From: Coptis chinensis
Lineage: Eukaryota; Streptophyta; Magnoliopsida; Ranunculales; Ranunculaceae
Direction of reading: 5' to 3'
DNA: 64,000 bases
Assembly (NCBI GenBank): GCA_015680905.1
Contig: CM027377.1
Coordinates: 60,037,501 to 60,101,500, forward strand
Below the pieces are notes generated by a model. The model ran no database searches and was not told the DNA's origin. It saw only the letters and a program-made list of their open reading frames with translations. Position 1 is the first letter of the stretch, and every line of letters starts with the position of its first letter. Below are positions 10,427-22,511 of the stretch, in pieces. A program made the position numbers and the translations under genes.

Positions 10427-11514
10427 GATCAACCAAGAAAGATAGTACCCGAGAAGAACTACTTGAAAATTTTTGATGATGGCCGATTTTCTCCTTTTTA
10501 TGACACGAAATTATGCGTCGAGGATGGATGCCTCTTCTATATCATGAGGAAGCAGACCTATTCCGAGATTTGGTCTTGATGTTCTACCAATTTAGCGGAC
10601 TGAAAATGGAAAATTCTGTTTCCATGCCTATGGACAACGCTTTGAATTAACTAAGGAAGTTATCTCCGACATACTTCAAATTCAATGAATGACTTCGGGG
10701 TTCGATCTTTCAGAGTCCCCATTTAATTCCGTCAAAAATTACTACGGGCCACCGTGATCTCATGGCGAAGTCGGAAATAAAAATCACGTTGTTCTTCAAC
10801 GCTCTTTGAAACAAAATCAACGAAGCCAGTGCTCCTTCGGGTTGGGACACAATGTGGTGGGTACGCGTCACACCAATCTGAAGTCACCAAGCCTCAATTA
10901 CACCTACTTTGGATTATGCGAGAATCAAAGAGATGATTTTTGTATAATCCAACACCTCGAACGCAATCACCGGAAGAACAAAAGGTTAGCACCTCTGCCT
11001 ACTTTAGTCACGAAAATTATGATGCGTTGGGGTTATCCAGCAGTTTCTCCAGAAATACCTCTTCAAAGAGCACTTGTTACAATACTTCACAAAGACTGCG
11101 CCGGTGGTTCTTGGGCCGGATACTCGCCGGATGAAATGGATGGCCAAAACTCAAACTCGCGACATTTCTTTGATGAAAGTGTCATCGTGAGAACATTTTA
11201 ATCCCATGGAAGGTATTCAAATTCTTCATCAAGGAATGAGGGAACTCCATGCACGTCAGGAAATCATCATCAAAAGTCTTATGGATTTCCAAGAACATCA
11301 AGCGATGCATGATGCTGATCAAGAGGCACTATTGGAAACTCACTCTCAGTCATTAGAAAATCACACTCTTCTAATAGAGAATCAAACTACGATCTCTCGC
11401 AACCGGGGGAACCCTTCAAATCCAAATTTTAGCCAACAAATTAATGAACTAAACAAGTGTTGTCCACAATCTGCATTCCCATCACCATCCTTATCATCAT
11501 CATTCGAACCATAA
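10424..11514 (+). pseudogene. Env-like / plant-mobile-domain ORF remnant 1
   Basis: The frame starts MDQPRKIVPEKNYLKIF and is stopped by TGA at 10577-10579. Shifted frames continue it with FCFHAYGQRFELTKEVISDI, which resembles the F-x-L/F-G-x-x-F-x-L block of Athila ORF1-type and putative plant transposon proteins. Frames 10806-11201 and 11206-11514 follow. The last has a strong amphipathic, coiled-coil-like pattern (MRELHARQEIIIKSLMDFQE) and a low-complexity serine/proline tail. Its position between pol and the 3' LTR is that of the env-like gene in Athila elements. Several breaks exclude a full product. Confidence 0.5.
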
Positions 11515-11796
11515 AAAAGGGGTTGCGTTCTGTTTTTACAAAACTCAACTTTCCCCAAAATAAATAAAATAAAATTATTATTATTAAGTATTTCTGTTAT
11601 CTTTGTATCTTCTTTTGTAAGAAATGCCTACTAGGATTGTCATATTTCAAGTTGTGATAATAACAATTTTAACGTGTTCTTTTAAATTTGATTACAGGAG
11701 GTTTTATCTTCTTGCATACTCATTCCTCCATCCAGTCAAAATTTTCTTGGACATATTTCTTCTCATATCTTTCCCCATCACTCCACTCCATCAAAC

Positions 11797-12800
11797 ATGG
11801 CATCTTCATCGAACGTAGCATCTTCATCAAACAGGACACCTCCAAAACTCATCCCTGAGCAATCATTTCAGGCCATGATGGATTCCAATACTTATGGACT
11901 TCATTTCCGTGATTGCATTACTAACATCGGGTGGTCTTCCCTTGTTATTCATACGACCAAACTTATTCTCCAAGTTTGGCGGCCTACTTTTATGCTAATA
12001 TGGAAGATACACCAGCATTCAACGCTGGCTCATGGTTTTTCTTAGACGGATTCACAATCAAAGTTGGTGGCACAAACCATGTCTTTTCAGAGGCAACACT
12101 TGCCCTGACTTTAGATCTTCCATATCACGAAGCGGCAAAACAACATGGCCATACATTTATCACAACTCTACTCGTTCCTTTTCATGGCCTGCTTTTCACG
12201 CAGCATACGGTGACGATCTTGAAATTAAAGATGAAGGAACTAAACTTGGCGGATGGCGGACATCACCATTCCCTTTAGCCGCATGACTATGAACATGGGA
12301 AATGCGATGTTGTTTGTCCTTCTTAACATCATGGGAGATTGGCATTTTTCTACCGCCAATGATCTTTGCATGTGTAGTCTTCAATGCGCTTTGCTCGAGG
12401 TCATACATTCTTTGATATCTTAAAGCGTGTTATCTCCAATTTGAAACGAGCTCATTACTTTTCGGGATCAAGATATACTTTTACCTCAGAATCGCTTTTA
12501 ATTATGAAGACACATTTCCCACATTTTTCAGCTACTTTTCATGACTGGGTCAAAGTAGATTCTATGTGCCCAGCAAACAAGATAATTCGTTCATTAAGGT
12601 TTAGGCAATGGAAACGTCCTGCACGATACTTGAGACATGTTCGTTGTTATCCAAGCGATGATAAAATGATGAAACATTTGAACGAATCTGGTGAACAAGA
12701 ATGGGCCACCATTTGGGAATACGTTATCTTTTGGCGCGATACTAAGGAAATGCATTTCACTGAAGAAGAGGCCAGACCTTCACCACATCCTGGATGGTAA
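11797..12800 (+). pseudogene. Env-like / plant-mobile-domain ORF remnant 2
   Basis: The start ATG 11797 (MASSSNVASSSNRTPPK) follows a pyrimidine-rich leader. After a frameshift near 11960 a second frame carries YFYANMEDTPAFNAGSWFFL, then DGFTIKVGGTNHVFS. This is the FYANL...VRG...F pattern of the family annotated in plants as 'putative plant transposon protein'. A later frame (12384-12800) has FFDILKRVISNLKRAHYFSG and a basic C-terminus ending SPHPGW. It is parallel to remnant 1, so the element seems to carry two related post-pol genes. At least two frameshifts break it. Confidence 0.5.
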
Positions 12801-13011
12801 ACTTGAGTAGGGAATTGTACATATATCTAACTGTATATAATTGTATATAGTGTGCTACTGTTTTTCTTTGTTTTTGTTTTTCTGTATAATATATTATGTT
12901 ACCACAACTTTCTGTTCCAGCAATCCAGCTCTAATTTTGTTTACGGTTATCAGGTAATTCCTTTCTTTATCTATTTCTATTTCGAAGACTAATCATCACT
13001 CCTTTTTGGGA

Positions 13012-13063
<52 letters not shown>

Positions 13064-14547
13064 CAACTTGTAGTCGTATATATAGTTTCTATTTTCTTGT
13101 TAGTAAATATAATTAGTGACAATGTCTTGTTTCTTTTTCAATGATGAAAATTATCTAGAAGTCTCACATTAGCATTCAAATTATGATTCGTTTTTAAGAA
13201 ACTTAAGCTAATACGTACGCAATAGTTTTTATATCTTTTTATGAGTATTCATGCACTGAGTATCATTGATTGTACATGACAATAAGTTTCTGGAAACCAC
13301 GGTTAGTCTACTTAAGCTATCAATCCTGTGAGAATCTAACCAAAAGCCTCGATATGAGTGATTTGTGAGTAATGACACAGAGGAGTAGTTTTTTCGAATA
13401 GAGAAAATCACGCATCGACTTACTTGATCACCATCCGAACCTAGGCGAGAATTTAGGCATTCTTTGGATCGACATAGCTATAAATTATTACTGTTACAAA
13501 TTTTACCGCTAGTCACTCTAATCGAACCTTTCATCAAACCTTTCACTTTCACCAAAAATTCCTTACCCATATATTAACCCCAAATAAAAGAACCTACCTA
13601 AGTGATGAGTATGAGAAATGGGGACTAAATGTAGAAAAATAAAAGAAGACTTGTTCCAAATAAAAGTTAGTTACCCGCTTAAAAAAAAATAAAAATAAAT
13701 AAATAAACAGGATCATGTTTCTTAAGCCTAAAAAAAAAAAAAAAAAAAAATGAAATAAGGCTTAAGAGCAAGGTAGGAAAACTCAGGTAGGAGCAGGAAA
13801 AGAAAACAAGGATTTCTCAAGTGTAAATATCTTGAAGACCTTATTCTCTTATACTTATCATTTTTGATCTTCCACTTCCATTTCTTTCTACACTATCACC
13901 TAAGCCCCATAATACCTAATAAAGACCTCTAGCTCAATTAGGAGTAGGATGGTGTGATAATAAGTAGTAGATGTTATTGATCGACCTCGGCTCCTCCTCG
14001 ACCGTCATCGAAAGTATGTGAGGAAAAGTGTGCCCATTTGACACCGGAGTTAACAAAACCCGAGTGGGAAAATTATGAGCTTAATTTGTGTTTCTACACA
14101 TACATGTGAGAACCCATTTAGGTACACTCTCCAAAGAATCCGTAAACAGCCCCGCTTTGTGCAATTCAATGTAAATTCAACTGAATGCATACTCATATGT
14201 AGATGTTTTAATTATTGTATGCATATTAACTTGAGTTTGAAAGAATTAATCCTCGTCCCCGCTAAGGAGATGTATAGATATCCGAGATTAATTTAGGAAA
14301 CAAGCTTTTTTGTTACTAAGTCATTGTAGTATAAATGAAGTTTATGAGTATCTTCTCTCGAAAACTCTCACGAGGTTATAACTCGGCCCACTAGGGAATT
14401 CCTAGTGGTTTAAGGCCTTGTTGCATATGGTCAATGCAACCGCACTCTCGCTAAAACGAGACTTAGCTTAGAATACAGTTTTGGCCACTTATCTGTTTTA
14501 ATGTCTCTTCTTTGCTTGAGGACAAGCAAAATGCTGTTTGGGAGTGG
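12801..14547 (+). other. Retrotransposon 3' non-coding region up to the polypurine tract
   Basis: This holds a long (TA)n microsatellite at about 13015-13060, A-rich runs at 13680-13750 and no supported gene. Just before the 3' LTR lie gaggacaagcaaaatg and the purine-rich tttgggagtggtg (14537-14549), which is where the polypurine tract for plus-strand priming should be. The gaggacaagcaa string is common in this position in Athila/Tat elements. Confidence 0.6.
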
Positions 14548-16068
14548 TGTGATAAGCACCCAAAAACTGTATTATAAAAACTTGTAGAGACATAACATTT
14601 CGGTCAATTTTGTGCTTAATAATCATGAAATAATCGTGATCTTCGTGCTTTTTGCAGGTTGGAGCAACTAATGTAAAAATTATGATAAAGCCAAAGCATT
14701 TAAGCACGGAATAGGAGTATACACATGCCTTCCGATCAAGCCCATGTGAAGCCCAACAAATTCGGACTAAAGCCCAAAGACTCAAATAGTACAGAATCCA
14801 ATCAGAAACGGGATTACATGCACAGAAGCATCAAACTTCCGAAGCTCATATCTCTTGAACCGGGGACTCGAATGCGACGAGTGAGCTGCTCCGAAGCGAT
14901 CGGTCGATGAACTCTACAAATAGGCGGAAAGTTGTAAAAATGCCAAAAGACCGAACTGCCATTGGACACTGTACGTGGACCCACTAGGCGGGCCCATAAG
15001 ATTTGATGAGTCATCATGCAAGTCAAGACAAAGGTGCAAATAATTGGTGCAATTTTGACACCTTGCATGAAGTTAATGAGTTAGTTGGATTTAGGTGATG
15101 ATTATCTAAAAAAAATGAAAGGTGTCAAATGGGAGTTAGTTGTGGATAAGAAAAAAAATAAATGAGAGGAGAGTGTTTCACGTGGGAGAAGAGAAAAAGG
15201 CTCTCTTATATAAAGGGGGGCTGATTTTGGGAGTTGGAAGCTTTTACTTCCTTGACTTTTACTTTTCATTTATATCCATGTCTTTAATTTTGTTTTTTTA
15301 GTTCTTAGTTTTTAGAGAAAAGCTTGTAACTTGTTAATGGGAGAACTCTCTCTAGTTTTTAATAAACTCTTCTTCATTTAGGTAAACAAGTTGTAGTTTT
15401 CTTGTTTCATTCTCTTTCTTTTTCATTTCACATATCTTCTTGTAGTTTAATTCAATCCTAGGATCATGAGCTAAAACTCTCCCAAGGGGAGGGTTAATGA
15501 TGCTCATGTGAGGATCATGCTACAAATTTAGGATTCCAAAATCACTACTTAAAAGACTTAGGTTCTATTTTTCATCCTGTCCCCAAAATGACAGAGATTG
15601 ACAATTATCGATCAATTGTTGTAAAGTAGAACTAGGAGTTGGAATGATATTTCAGAGATGAAATATCATTTCAATTCTACATGCTAGCATGATATGTTTA
15701 GAGATAGGTATATTATGTTAGGGATTTGAGATGGTAGTGACCTGTTTCTAAAAGACTTGTAGCTAGGCCTTGCATGAGTAGAATTAATCCTTCCCCCTCT
15801 CTCTCTCTTTCATTTAACTATAAACAAACTTACAAATTTTAGATAACTTGTGTAAAAAAAAAAATCTATCTATAAAATCCTTCTCACTTAGTTCTCCAAA
15901 GTGTAGATTCCAGTTGTGATCATTTAAATTCTTGTCTTAGAAGTTGGGCTAAATCCCTACTCGAACTAGACTGACATTCTCAAAGAAAAAAAAACAGTGA
16001 GTAAGGAATTATTGAGTTTTAGCACGTAGTAAGTCAACTTCTAAAAACACTGAAAAGTGCAAAGATCA
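14548..16068 (+). repeat. 3' LTR, complete
   Basis: It begins tgtgataagcac after the purine tract and ends aaagatca, giving TG...CA termini and 1,521 bp. It carries a TATA box tatataaa (15207-15214) and an AATAAA signal (15361-15366) about 150 bp downstream. The R region should therefore lie between them. The first 585 bp have no counterpart in the window because the 5' LTR is truncated. Confidence 0.88.
15207..15214 (+). promoter_or_regulatory. LTR TATA box
   Basis: tatataaa in the 3' LTR. The same position in the 5' LTR reads tatgtaaa (76-83), so the promoter that would drive the element has lost the consensus. Confidence 0.7.
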
Positions 16069-16392
16069 ACCCTTATGGAGTTATGGCCCCAAAGTGGAGG
16101 AAACATTAGTATCTCTGGACATCAACGTAGAATAATGGATACTTGAAATAATTTGCATTCATCACGTAGTTCTTTAAATAATTTGCCATATGGCATAACA
16201 TCAATTAATTAGTGGTGTGAGGGAATGAAAAGTAGCTATCAATATATTATAAGATTCATTCAAATATTTATATTGAAACTACCATAAAAGTTGTAATGCG
16301 AGTGAGTATCAATATCGCAAGTAAATCTACCAATTAATTAAATATCCACTAACAATAAAAGCAAATTCTTGTATTTCTAAATTCTACTATTT

Positions 16393-18593
16393 TTAAAATT
16401 CCTTTTGATTATTCCTTCTGCAAAGTCTTTTTGTTGCGTGTTCATCTTCATGTTGCTCATTTGTCTCGTTCATTTGGACTGTGGTAACAGACCCATCCTC
16501 ATGCACAGTAGAGCAGTGTGAAATTTGATGGTTTATATTCATGTTCCTATTCGTAGAACACTGGGCTTCAAAATCTTCCTCAGAATTGCGTAGAAGGAAA
16601 ATTTAATATGGATTCAAGTTTGAATGTAATGCGAGTGTAGTTTAATATTTTTTGAGTAAGAGTAGTACCTTTTCGGTGTGTTCGATCATGTTTCTCGCTC
16701 CATTGTCTTCATTTTCAGTGGTCTTGGAAATATCGGAGATTGAAAAAGACTGGTACCTCTCTCTCATGCTGAATGGACTTACTTTAACTTTAAAGATGAA
16801 TGTCTTGTTGAGATTCTTTTCTAGTTTCTTTTGAACAGCTTCCTGGAGTATTAATTAATTATATTAGTGTAAACATATTAGTTTATAAGATGTAAGTTTA
16901 CTGAAAACAATTCCGTTGCTTGCCTGCGAAGATATATCTCGCAACTTTTCAATCGGTTGTTCTATAAATAAATCAGCATGTTTTCCGAAAGCAACGAAAG
17001 TGGTTTCCCTAGTTTCATCTTCAACGTCTATTTTCAGCTTGTATCTATTTATTCGAGTTTAAAATTAGTATGTACTTGATAAAAAAAAAATGGTTGTCAA
17101 GTCTAAATTTAAAATCAATTTACCTTTCTTTTGGATTTTTGTACGCGAGCTCACAAAATTCGCAGTACGAACCTGAGTCTATCTCAACTTGTTTTCTCGG
17201 ACATTGTGGGCATGTTGAGTAGTGCCATACTTTTCCATTCACAGATTTTATTGTTGCTTTGCAAGTATGAAATGTGCCCTATTTTGCAAAAAAAAAAAAT
17301 TGTAATTAATATATAGAATAGAATGATAATTTTTTTTTCAGAGTATGAATGTAGTTACCCTGTTGGTGTATATCTTGGCCAGAATTTTTAGTTGTTCTGT
17401 TGTTTTGTTTTCATTTTGTAATATGTCCATTGGATTGATTTCCTTGCAGTGAGGTTCTTCAATTTGGACCTGTATGCTTTGTATTCCTAACCTGAAAGAT
17501 AAGTAGAAGATAAGTATGTGTATAATACTAATGATGTAGACATTATAGTTGTGATAACGTTACCTATTTCTTAATTCTTCGATGCATTTCATATCCAAGT
17601 TCAAATATATCCTTGTTGCCCACGTCGGGGATAGTTTGAACACGTCCCTTTTATTAACTGTAATCATATTGACTGTAAATGTGAGTCAAATATAAAAGTA
17701 GATATAGCTAATTATGTCCATTTAATAAATAATACCTTCAAACTTTTTGACAAACATCGAGGATAAGATGATGACGACGTCTTCTTTTCCAGACATGCTG
17801 CTTAATATATGTTTTGAGAGATCATCCCATAAAGCTTCTTTTAGTTTTGTTCCCCTGTTGAATAAGTATAATTATGTTATGTAATGAGATATTTTCTAGT
17901 ACGGAAAGGAAATAATGTATGTATAAATATTTACCTCTCGTTTACGATTGTAATTTCAATGTACTTCCTGGAACCTTGTGGGCTGATTCCTTTTAGAAAT
18001 CCAATAACATATGTTTTGTTGGAATTGTCAGTTTAAAATAATGTATGTAAAGATATTTAAGAAACCTTCTAAATTCTAACTTAGCCTTCATACCTATAGT
18101 ATAAGTCACCTTCCCATGTTTGCTTGGAATATGTTCTAGATCAGTGAATGTGAATTTGTTTTTTGAGAATAAACCATCATCATCATCAGTTGTTGCAGTT
18201 ACAACTGTGTCGTCTTTGAATTTGATTGTGAGATCGTTGTCTATTTGACGGTATGTTCCGTATGTGCTTGCAACAGTAAACTTTTCAAATACGAATATAT
18301 CCCCTTTTTTTAGTTTATCTTTAAATTGGTCTATGTTGTATGCGGGTATGGAAGCTTTCATTTGATTTTCCTGCAATTGAAAATATTTTTTTAATAAAAG
18401 TAATATTAATATAATTGAAAGCTTATTGATATTATTTTACCTTTTCGTCGATCATTAACATTTCCAAACCATATATGGTTTATGGATTCCTCTGGTTTCT
18501 AGCTATCCACATCCTCGTAATTCTTGCTTTTATCTTGCCGCGAAATTTTGTGTCTTTTATTTCATCGAATGTTTTGTATCCTTTTACCGCCAT
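16393..18593 (-). pseudogene. Helitron RPA1-like single-strand DNA-binding protein, one early stop
   Basis: The ATG at 18593 begins MAVKGYKTFDEIKD, then an OB-fold segment (KIKARITRMW) as in DUF223/RPA1 DBD-A. Exons read at about 18593-18441, 18370-18094, one near 17994-17935, 17854-17736, 17672-17564, 17491-17359, 17278-17124, 17044-16927, 16842-16669 and 16593-16393. The second contains YNIDQFKDKLKKGDIFVFEK; later ones hold EITIVNERGTKLKEALWDDL (OB fold) and YCEFCELAYKNPKERYKLKI, matching the zinc-containing RPA1 C-terminal domain. The end is basic (KRLCRRNNQKEF), like a nuclear signal. Only one inactivating change is seen: TAA at codon 38 (18482-18480). The exon near 16927 would use a GC donor. 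In Helitrons this protein presumably coats single-stranded DNA during rolling-circle transposition. Confidence 0.82.
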
Positions 18594-19570
18594 CGTGATA
18601 CGATTCTGAAAAAACCACAAACTACACTGTTACAATAGAATACGGTGATATTAATAGATCTAACTTCATCATATTTATTAGATCTGTAAGCATGCAAGTT
18701 TTATCGAGTAACTTAATTTTGTGATATGTAGGTTTGTTTTAGCTTTTGCAATGGGAGGTGGTCTAGTTTCAGATATTTTCCTACCATAAACTATCTTCGG
18801 AAGAATCAGGTGAAGTCTATGTTTGTTTGAATGTCAGTTCATTGGGTAATTATTTTTGTGCTAATTTATTTTAATTGGGTGAAAACTACAAATAAGCTCT
18901 TAATATGAGTGAGTGTACTTTGGCATAGTAAGTGGTCATCATATGTGTATAATTTAAGTAGGTTATGGCTATCAATCAATTGGTTTGGTCCTCAATTATA
19001 GACCAACAATACCTACAACAAAAACAAATCCCACATAAGAACAAAACAAAAAAACAACGGTGTCATGAGTTTTTAACAAACAAAACAGAACTTACCTTTA
19101 GCGTACAACTCAACCACCAAAGTAAACTCATTACTTTGTTCGAACAAAAAACAAATAGGCATCCTCAAATCCTTCTTCATTCACACCATTAACTCTTTTC
19201 TAATAGGTGTCCTAATGTTTTTTTTTTCCTTAACTCTTTTCTTCTCAAAAAGTTTTTATCACAATTAGATATCTAGTGAAGGTACGATAGCCTTGAAATT
19301 ATGACTCCATATAGTTGTATCTAGGTATCCAGAGTCCATAGTTAAATCTAGATATGTAGTGTGTTTTCTATTAACATGAAAAAAGTTATCAACATTGTGT
19401 GTGTTATGAATAATGCAGATAGTAATCAAATATATGTATCTTTGTTTCTTGCAGATGAGATGAAGAGATGAAAATTGAGTACCTGTGTTTGAAGAGGATG
19501 AAAGCAATTGTTTTCTTGTCTAAACTCTACTGTATGTTATTCTCTCCTTAGTTAGGTTGTATTTATAGTT
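18594..19570 (-). promoter_or_regulatory. RPA gene promoter, 5'UTR exon and 5'UTR intron
   Basis: On the - strand a TATA box (ctataaataca, near 19570-19560) is followed by a leader ending cacag at about 19482, then gtactc, a splice donor. The acceptor ttttttcag lies at 18612-18606, leaving 12 nt (18605-18594) before the ATG. The 5'UTR intron is about 875 bp. No coding sequence was recognised inside it. Confidence 0.55.
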
Positions 19571-20702
19571 TTTCATATACTAATTCCAATCTGACTTGGA
19601 TTCCTTTCTAAATATTGTTTTATTAGTAAGTTTTCTAATTGGATTCCACTTTTATTAAAATCCCGTGATGTAGCTTTTCAAAAAGTTTGCATTTTTTTCA
19701 GGTATCTGTTCTATGTATAGTGATAGTGGGAGGACACCTTGTCTTACACTCCTAGTTTACGTTTGTATAGTTGCTTATATCAGTAATATATATTAGTTTA
19801 AAGGTAAGGGTAGAAAACTCAGATTTAGATATAGGAGCTTTGGGTTTCAGCTGTTGCATTATCAATACAAAGGTCTGATTTGATGATTTAGAACATGTTA
19901 CATGAGATTAAACTTTATTGTAAAAATCATTGTAACGTTGTCACCGACTTGCTGAAAATCATCTGAGAGTCTTTAAATAGATTTCTAGCTTCTCTTTACG
20001 ATTGCCAAAGACTTTGCCCAGTCTCAGAAGATCAATATTGTAAAACAATATATTGAACTTTAGCGTTTTTGTCACATGATAGTTTCGAGCTGAGATAGAT
20101 AGACTACCCACAATTGTATTTCAAACACCTCACAAACAATAATCCAACTTTCGCTAACCATTTTTGTCTTTGAAAGGCTAATTGATTAAAAGCATAAGAA
20201 TGAAAAAAAATGTTATAAGGAGAGGTGTTAAGAAGATAGAAAAAATGACTTGCAAGATCTTGGTACCGACTTGTCATTTACATCAGCTTACAAAGTGATA
20301 ATAAGTACATACTGTGCTGGTTTTCGAGGTTAAGCATGAAGCTCAGTCTTGAATCCCACCATATTTGATTCCCTTAGGCCGTATTTACGTTTGTGTCTGC
20401 ATCTTATTTTGGAAGTGTACTCTGCAAAGGATGTAGCCATTGTCAAAGCTTCATATAAGTGTTAATTCAGATGCTTGGAGCTTAAAGTAGAGTCTACTTA
20501 AACATTTTGGCAGCTGGACATAGACCATCAGGCGAATTTAACTACATTTGAATTTTTGCATGAGCTTTTCAAATTTCAAAACATATTAAAATAGACCCTC
20601 ATTACGCTATAATCTTACAATCCTTCTCATTCCCATTTGTAATGCTGCTAGCAGTTCTCTATCTCCTGTTCTGTAGTTTATTTTGTTAGTTCTTCTATGC
20701 AG
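19571..20702. other. Helitron-internal non-coding sequence
   Basis: Only short frames occur. The left part is the upstream region of the RPA gene. The right part leads into the captured TPR exon and ends in a splice-acceptor-like tract ttcttctatgcag at 20690-20702, probably captured with the exon. Confidence 0.45.
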
Positions 20703-21030
20703 CCTGCTTATTATAACCTTGGAGTGGTGTATTCTGAGATGTTGCAATATAATATGACTCTTAGTTGCTATGAGAAAGCTGCAATACAAAGGCTCATGTA
20801 TGCTGAAGCATATTGCAATATGGGTGTTATGTTCAAAAACCGTGGGGATTTGGAATCAGCCATTTCTTGCTATGAGAGGTATATGCTTGTCCTTTCTGTT
20901 TTTAGCCTAACTTTTGATTGGGGCTTTGCTTGTTTTTAGCATTTTTTATGACAGGTGTTTGGCTGTTTCCCCAAATTTTCAGATTGCGAAGAGTAACATG
21001 GCAATTGCGTTAACAGACTTGGGAACAAAG
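20703..21030 (+). pseudogene. Captured SPINDLY-type (O-glycosyltransferase) TPR exons
   Basis: Exon 20703-20878 encodes PAYYNLGVVYSEMLQYNMTL, then YAEAYCNMGVMFKNRGDLES, two tetratricopeptide repeats very like those of plant SPINDLY. A gt...acag intron (20879-20954) is kept. The second exon 20955-21030 encodes CLAVSPNFQIAKSNMAIALT and DLGTK, and a gt follows. Splice sites and frame across the junction are intact, but start, catalytic domain and all other exons are missing. It lies on the + strand, between and antisense to the two Helitron genes, so it is a genomic fragment picked up by the Helitron. Confidence 0.8.
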
Positions 21031-22318
21031 GTTATTTTTTTTATTCTTTCTGAAGTCTGAACCCATTTCCTTACCTTTAATTTCTTGAGGTATTTTAGAA
21101 AAGCTTGCGTAGTTGTGCCAGATTGTCTTCAATTATTGAAGTTATGCCTATACGAGAAACTGGGGTCGGGTTTGGTTAATGAGAATGCGGTCGTTGTGAC
21201 CTATTTAAATGGAAATCTTTTTCCTGGATTGGCAAGATTGAATATATACAAAAGAAAAATATATAAAATTAAAAAAAAAAAAATCATTGAATTTATATAT
21301 GGAATAAAAAAAGTGCACCAAATAAGCATTATCTAACTAAACTCGTGGTAAATCATTTAGTACTTCTCTATACACAATGTTTTGTGTATATCCTTCAGGC
21401 TCGTTTTCTGCTCTAATTATTAGGAATGTTAGCCCTTGTCGCGATGTTGTGCATGATGCAGCAACGTACAACTGGCCATGAGTGAACACTGGCCTTGGCA
21501 AGTAAACCCCAACATCATTGAAAGTATGTCCCTGACTTTTGTTTATCGTCATCGCATAGCAAACTTTAACAGGGAATTGTTTTCTCCTAAATTCGAATGG
21601 CAACTTGGTGTCACTTGGTTCCAATATTATTCGTGGGATTATTACCTTGTCCCCTATGTTGGTCCCTGTTATAATATCAGCTTCTATGACCTTTTTTCCC
21701 AACTGTGTCACAATCAGCCTTGTTCCATTGCACAAACCTGCACTTTGGTTTATGTTATGCATAAGTAGAATCGGAACCCCTTTCTTTAGCTTGAGGTCGT
21801 GGCTTGGTAATCCCGAGAATTGCAAGGTGTTCAAGAACTCAACAGGGTACAGAACATCCTGGCTTTCTGATTTACCTGCTATTGGGCTTAGTGAGTCTGC
21901 ACTCAAGTAGTGATGAACTTTTCCAGGGAGGATTGAAGACATTATGTAAGAATTTATCTCATCAACGTCTTCATTTTTTGGAGCCAAAATACTCCTCTCT
22001 TTCAGATAGTGTATTTGATTTTCAAGAACATCGTCGTACTTGTTGGAAAGATCTGGATAGATTGTTGAAACTATCTGGTGGATTGAATCATCAGAAGGTG
22101 GTATGAGGAGATCATCTGGAATTCTTACCCACGATGGTTCGGCTTCGTCGTTTATCGATATTGTTGGTAGTTTGCCATCTCCAAGGTCTAACACCCACTT
22201 ACTAAAATCTCTTGCACTTTCTGAATCGATTGCGTCATTCATCACCCTCATATTCTTTGCTAGCTGAAAAACTTTACAGTTCCTCCATAGGTGCGACCTG
22301 CTTATTGAAGCATCAACA

Positions 22319-22327
22319 AAATTTTCC
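22319..22327 (+). repeat. 9-bp target site duplication, left copy
   Basis: aaattttcc at 22319-22327 is repeated exactly at 23612-23620, on the other side of the Pack-MULE. Confidence 0.93.
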
Positions 22328-22511
22328 GGGTTATTTAGGGATTGGTCCTACTTATTTAGGGGCATTTAGGAATAAGTCCTAAAATTATCGATTATTAGGC
22401 TTTAGTCCTACTTTTATCGATTGACCTTGAGTCCACTCAGTTGACCGTGGTCAACCCATTTTATAATAATATAATTTTCATTTTTTATGAAAATGTCCAA
22501 ACTACCCTTCA
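22328..22511 (+). repeat. Pack-MULE left terminal inverted repeat
   Basis: It is the inverted counterpart of 23428-23611, about 97% identical by eye, ending at actacccttca. Confidence 0.92.

Larger units (their letters stand above)
1..16068 (+). mobile_element. Ty3/gypsy (Athila-like) LTR retrotransposon, 5' end outside window
   Basis: Bases 1-927 and 15133-16068 are a direct repeat differing at roughly twenty places, many of them 1-3 base indels. They bracket an internal region containing, in order, gag, protease, reverse transcriptase, RNase H and integrase remnants. That order (integrase last) is Ty3/gypsy. The protease (DLGAS-type active site, then an ILGRPF motif) and the long post-pol region with env-like ORFs resemble the Athila group. 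If the 5' LTR matches the 1,521-bp 3' LTR, the whole element is about 16.7 kb. The 3' flank starts with accct; the matching target duplication would lie left of the window. The coding region is shattered although the LTRs are still similar, so it is not autonomous now. Confidence 0.92.

Noticed and set aside
13015..13060. (TA)n run as an origin or matrix attachment site
   Set aside because: It is a simple microsatellite within a retrotransposon; nothing supports a specific function.
16069..16392. Helitron 3' hairpin and CTRR terminus
   Set aside because: Only a short palindrome (gccatatggc near 16186) was found, without a following CTRR at the right spacing, so the 3' end is left undefined.
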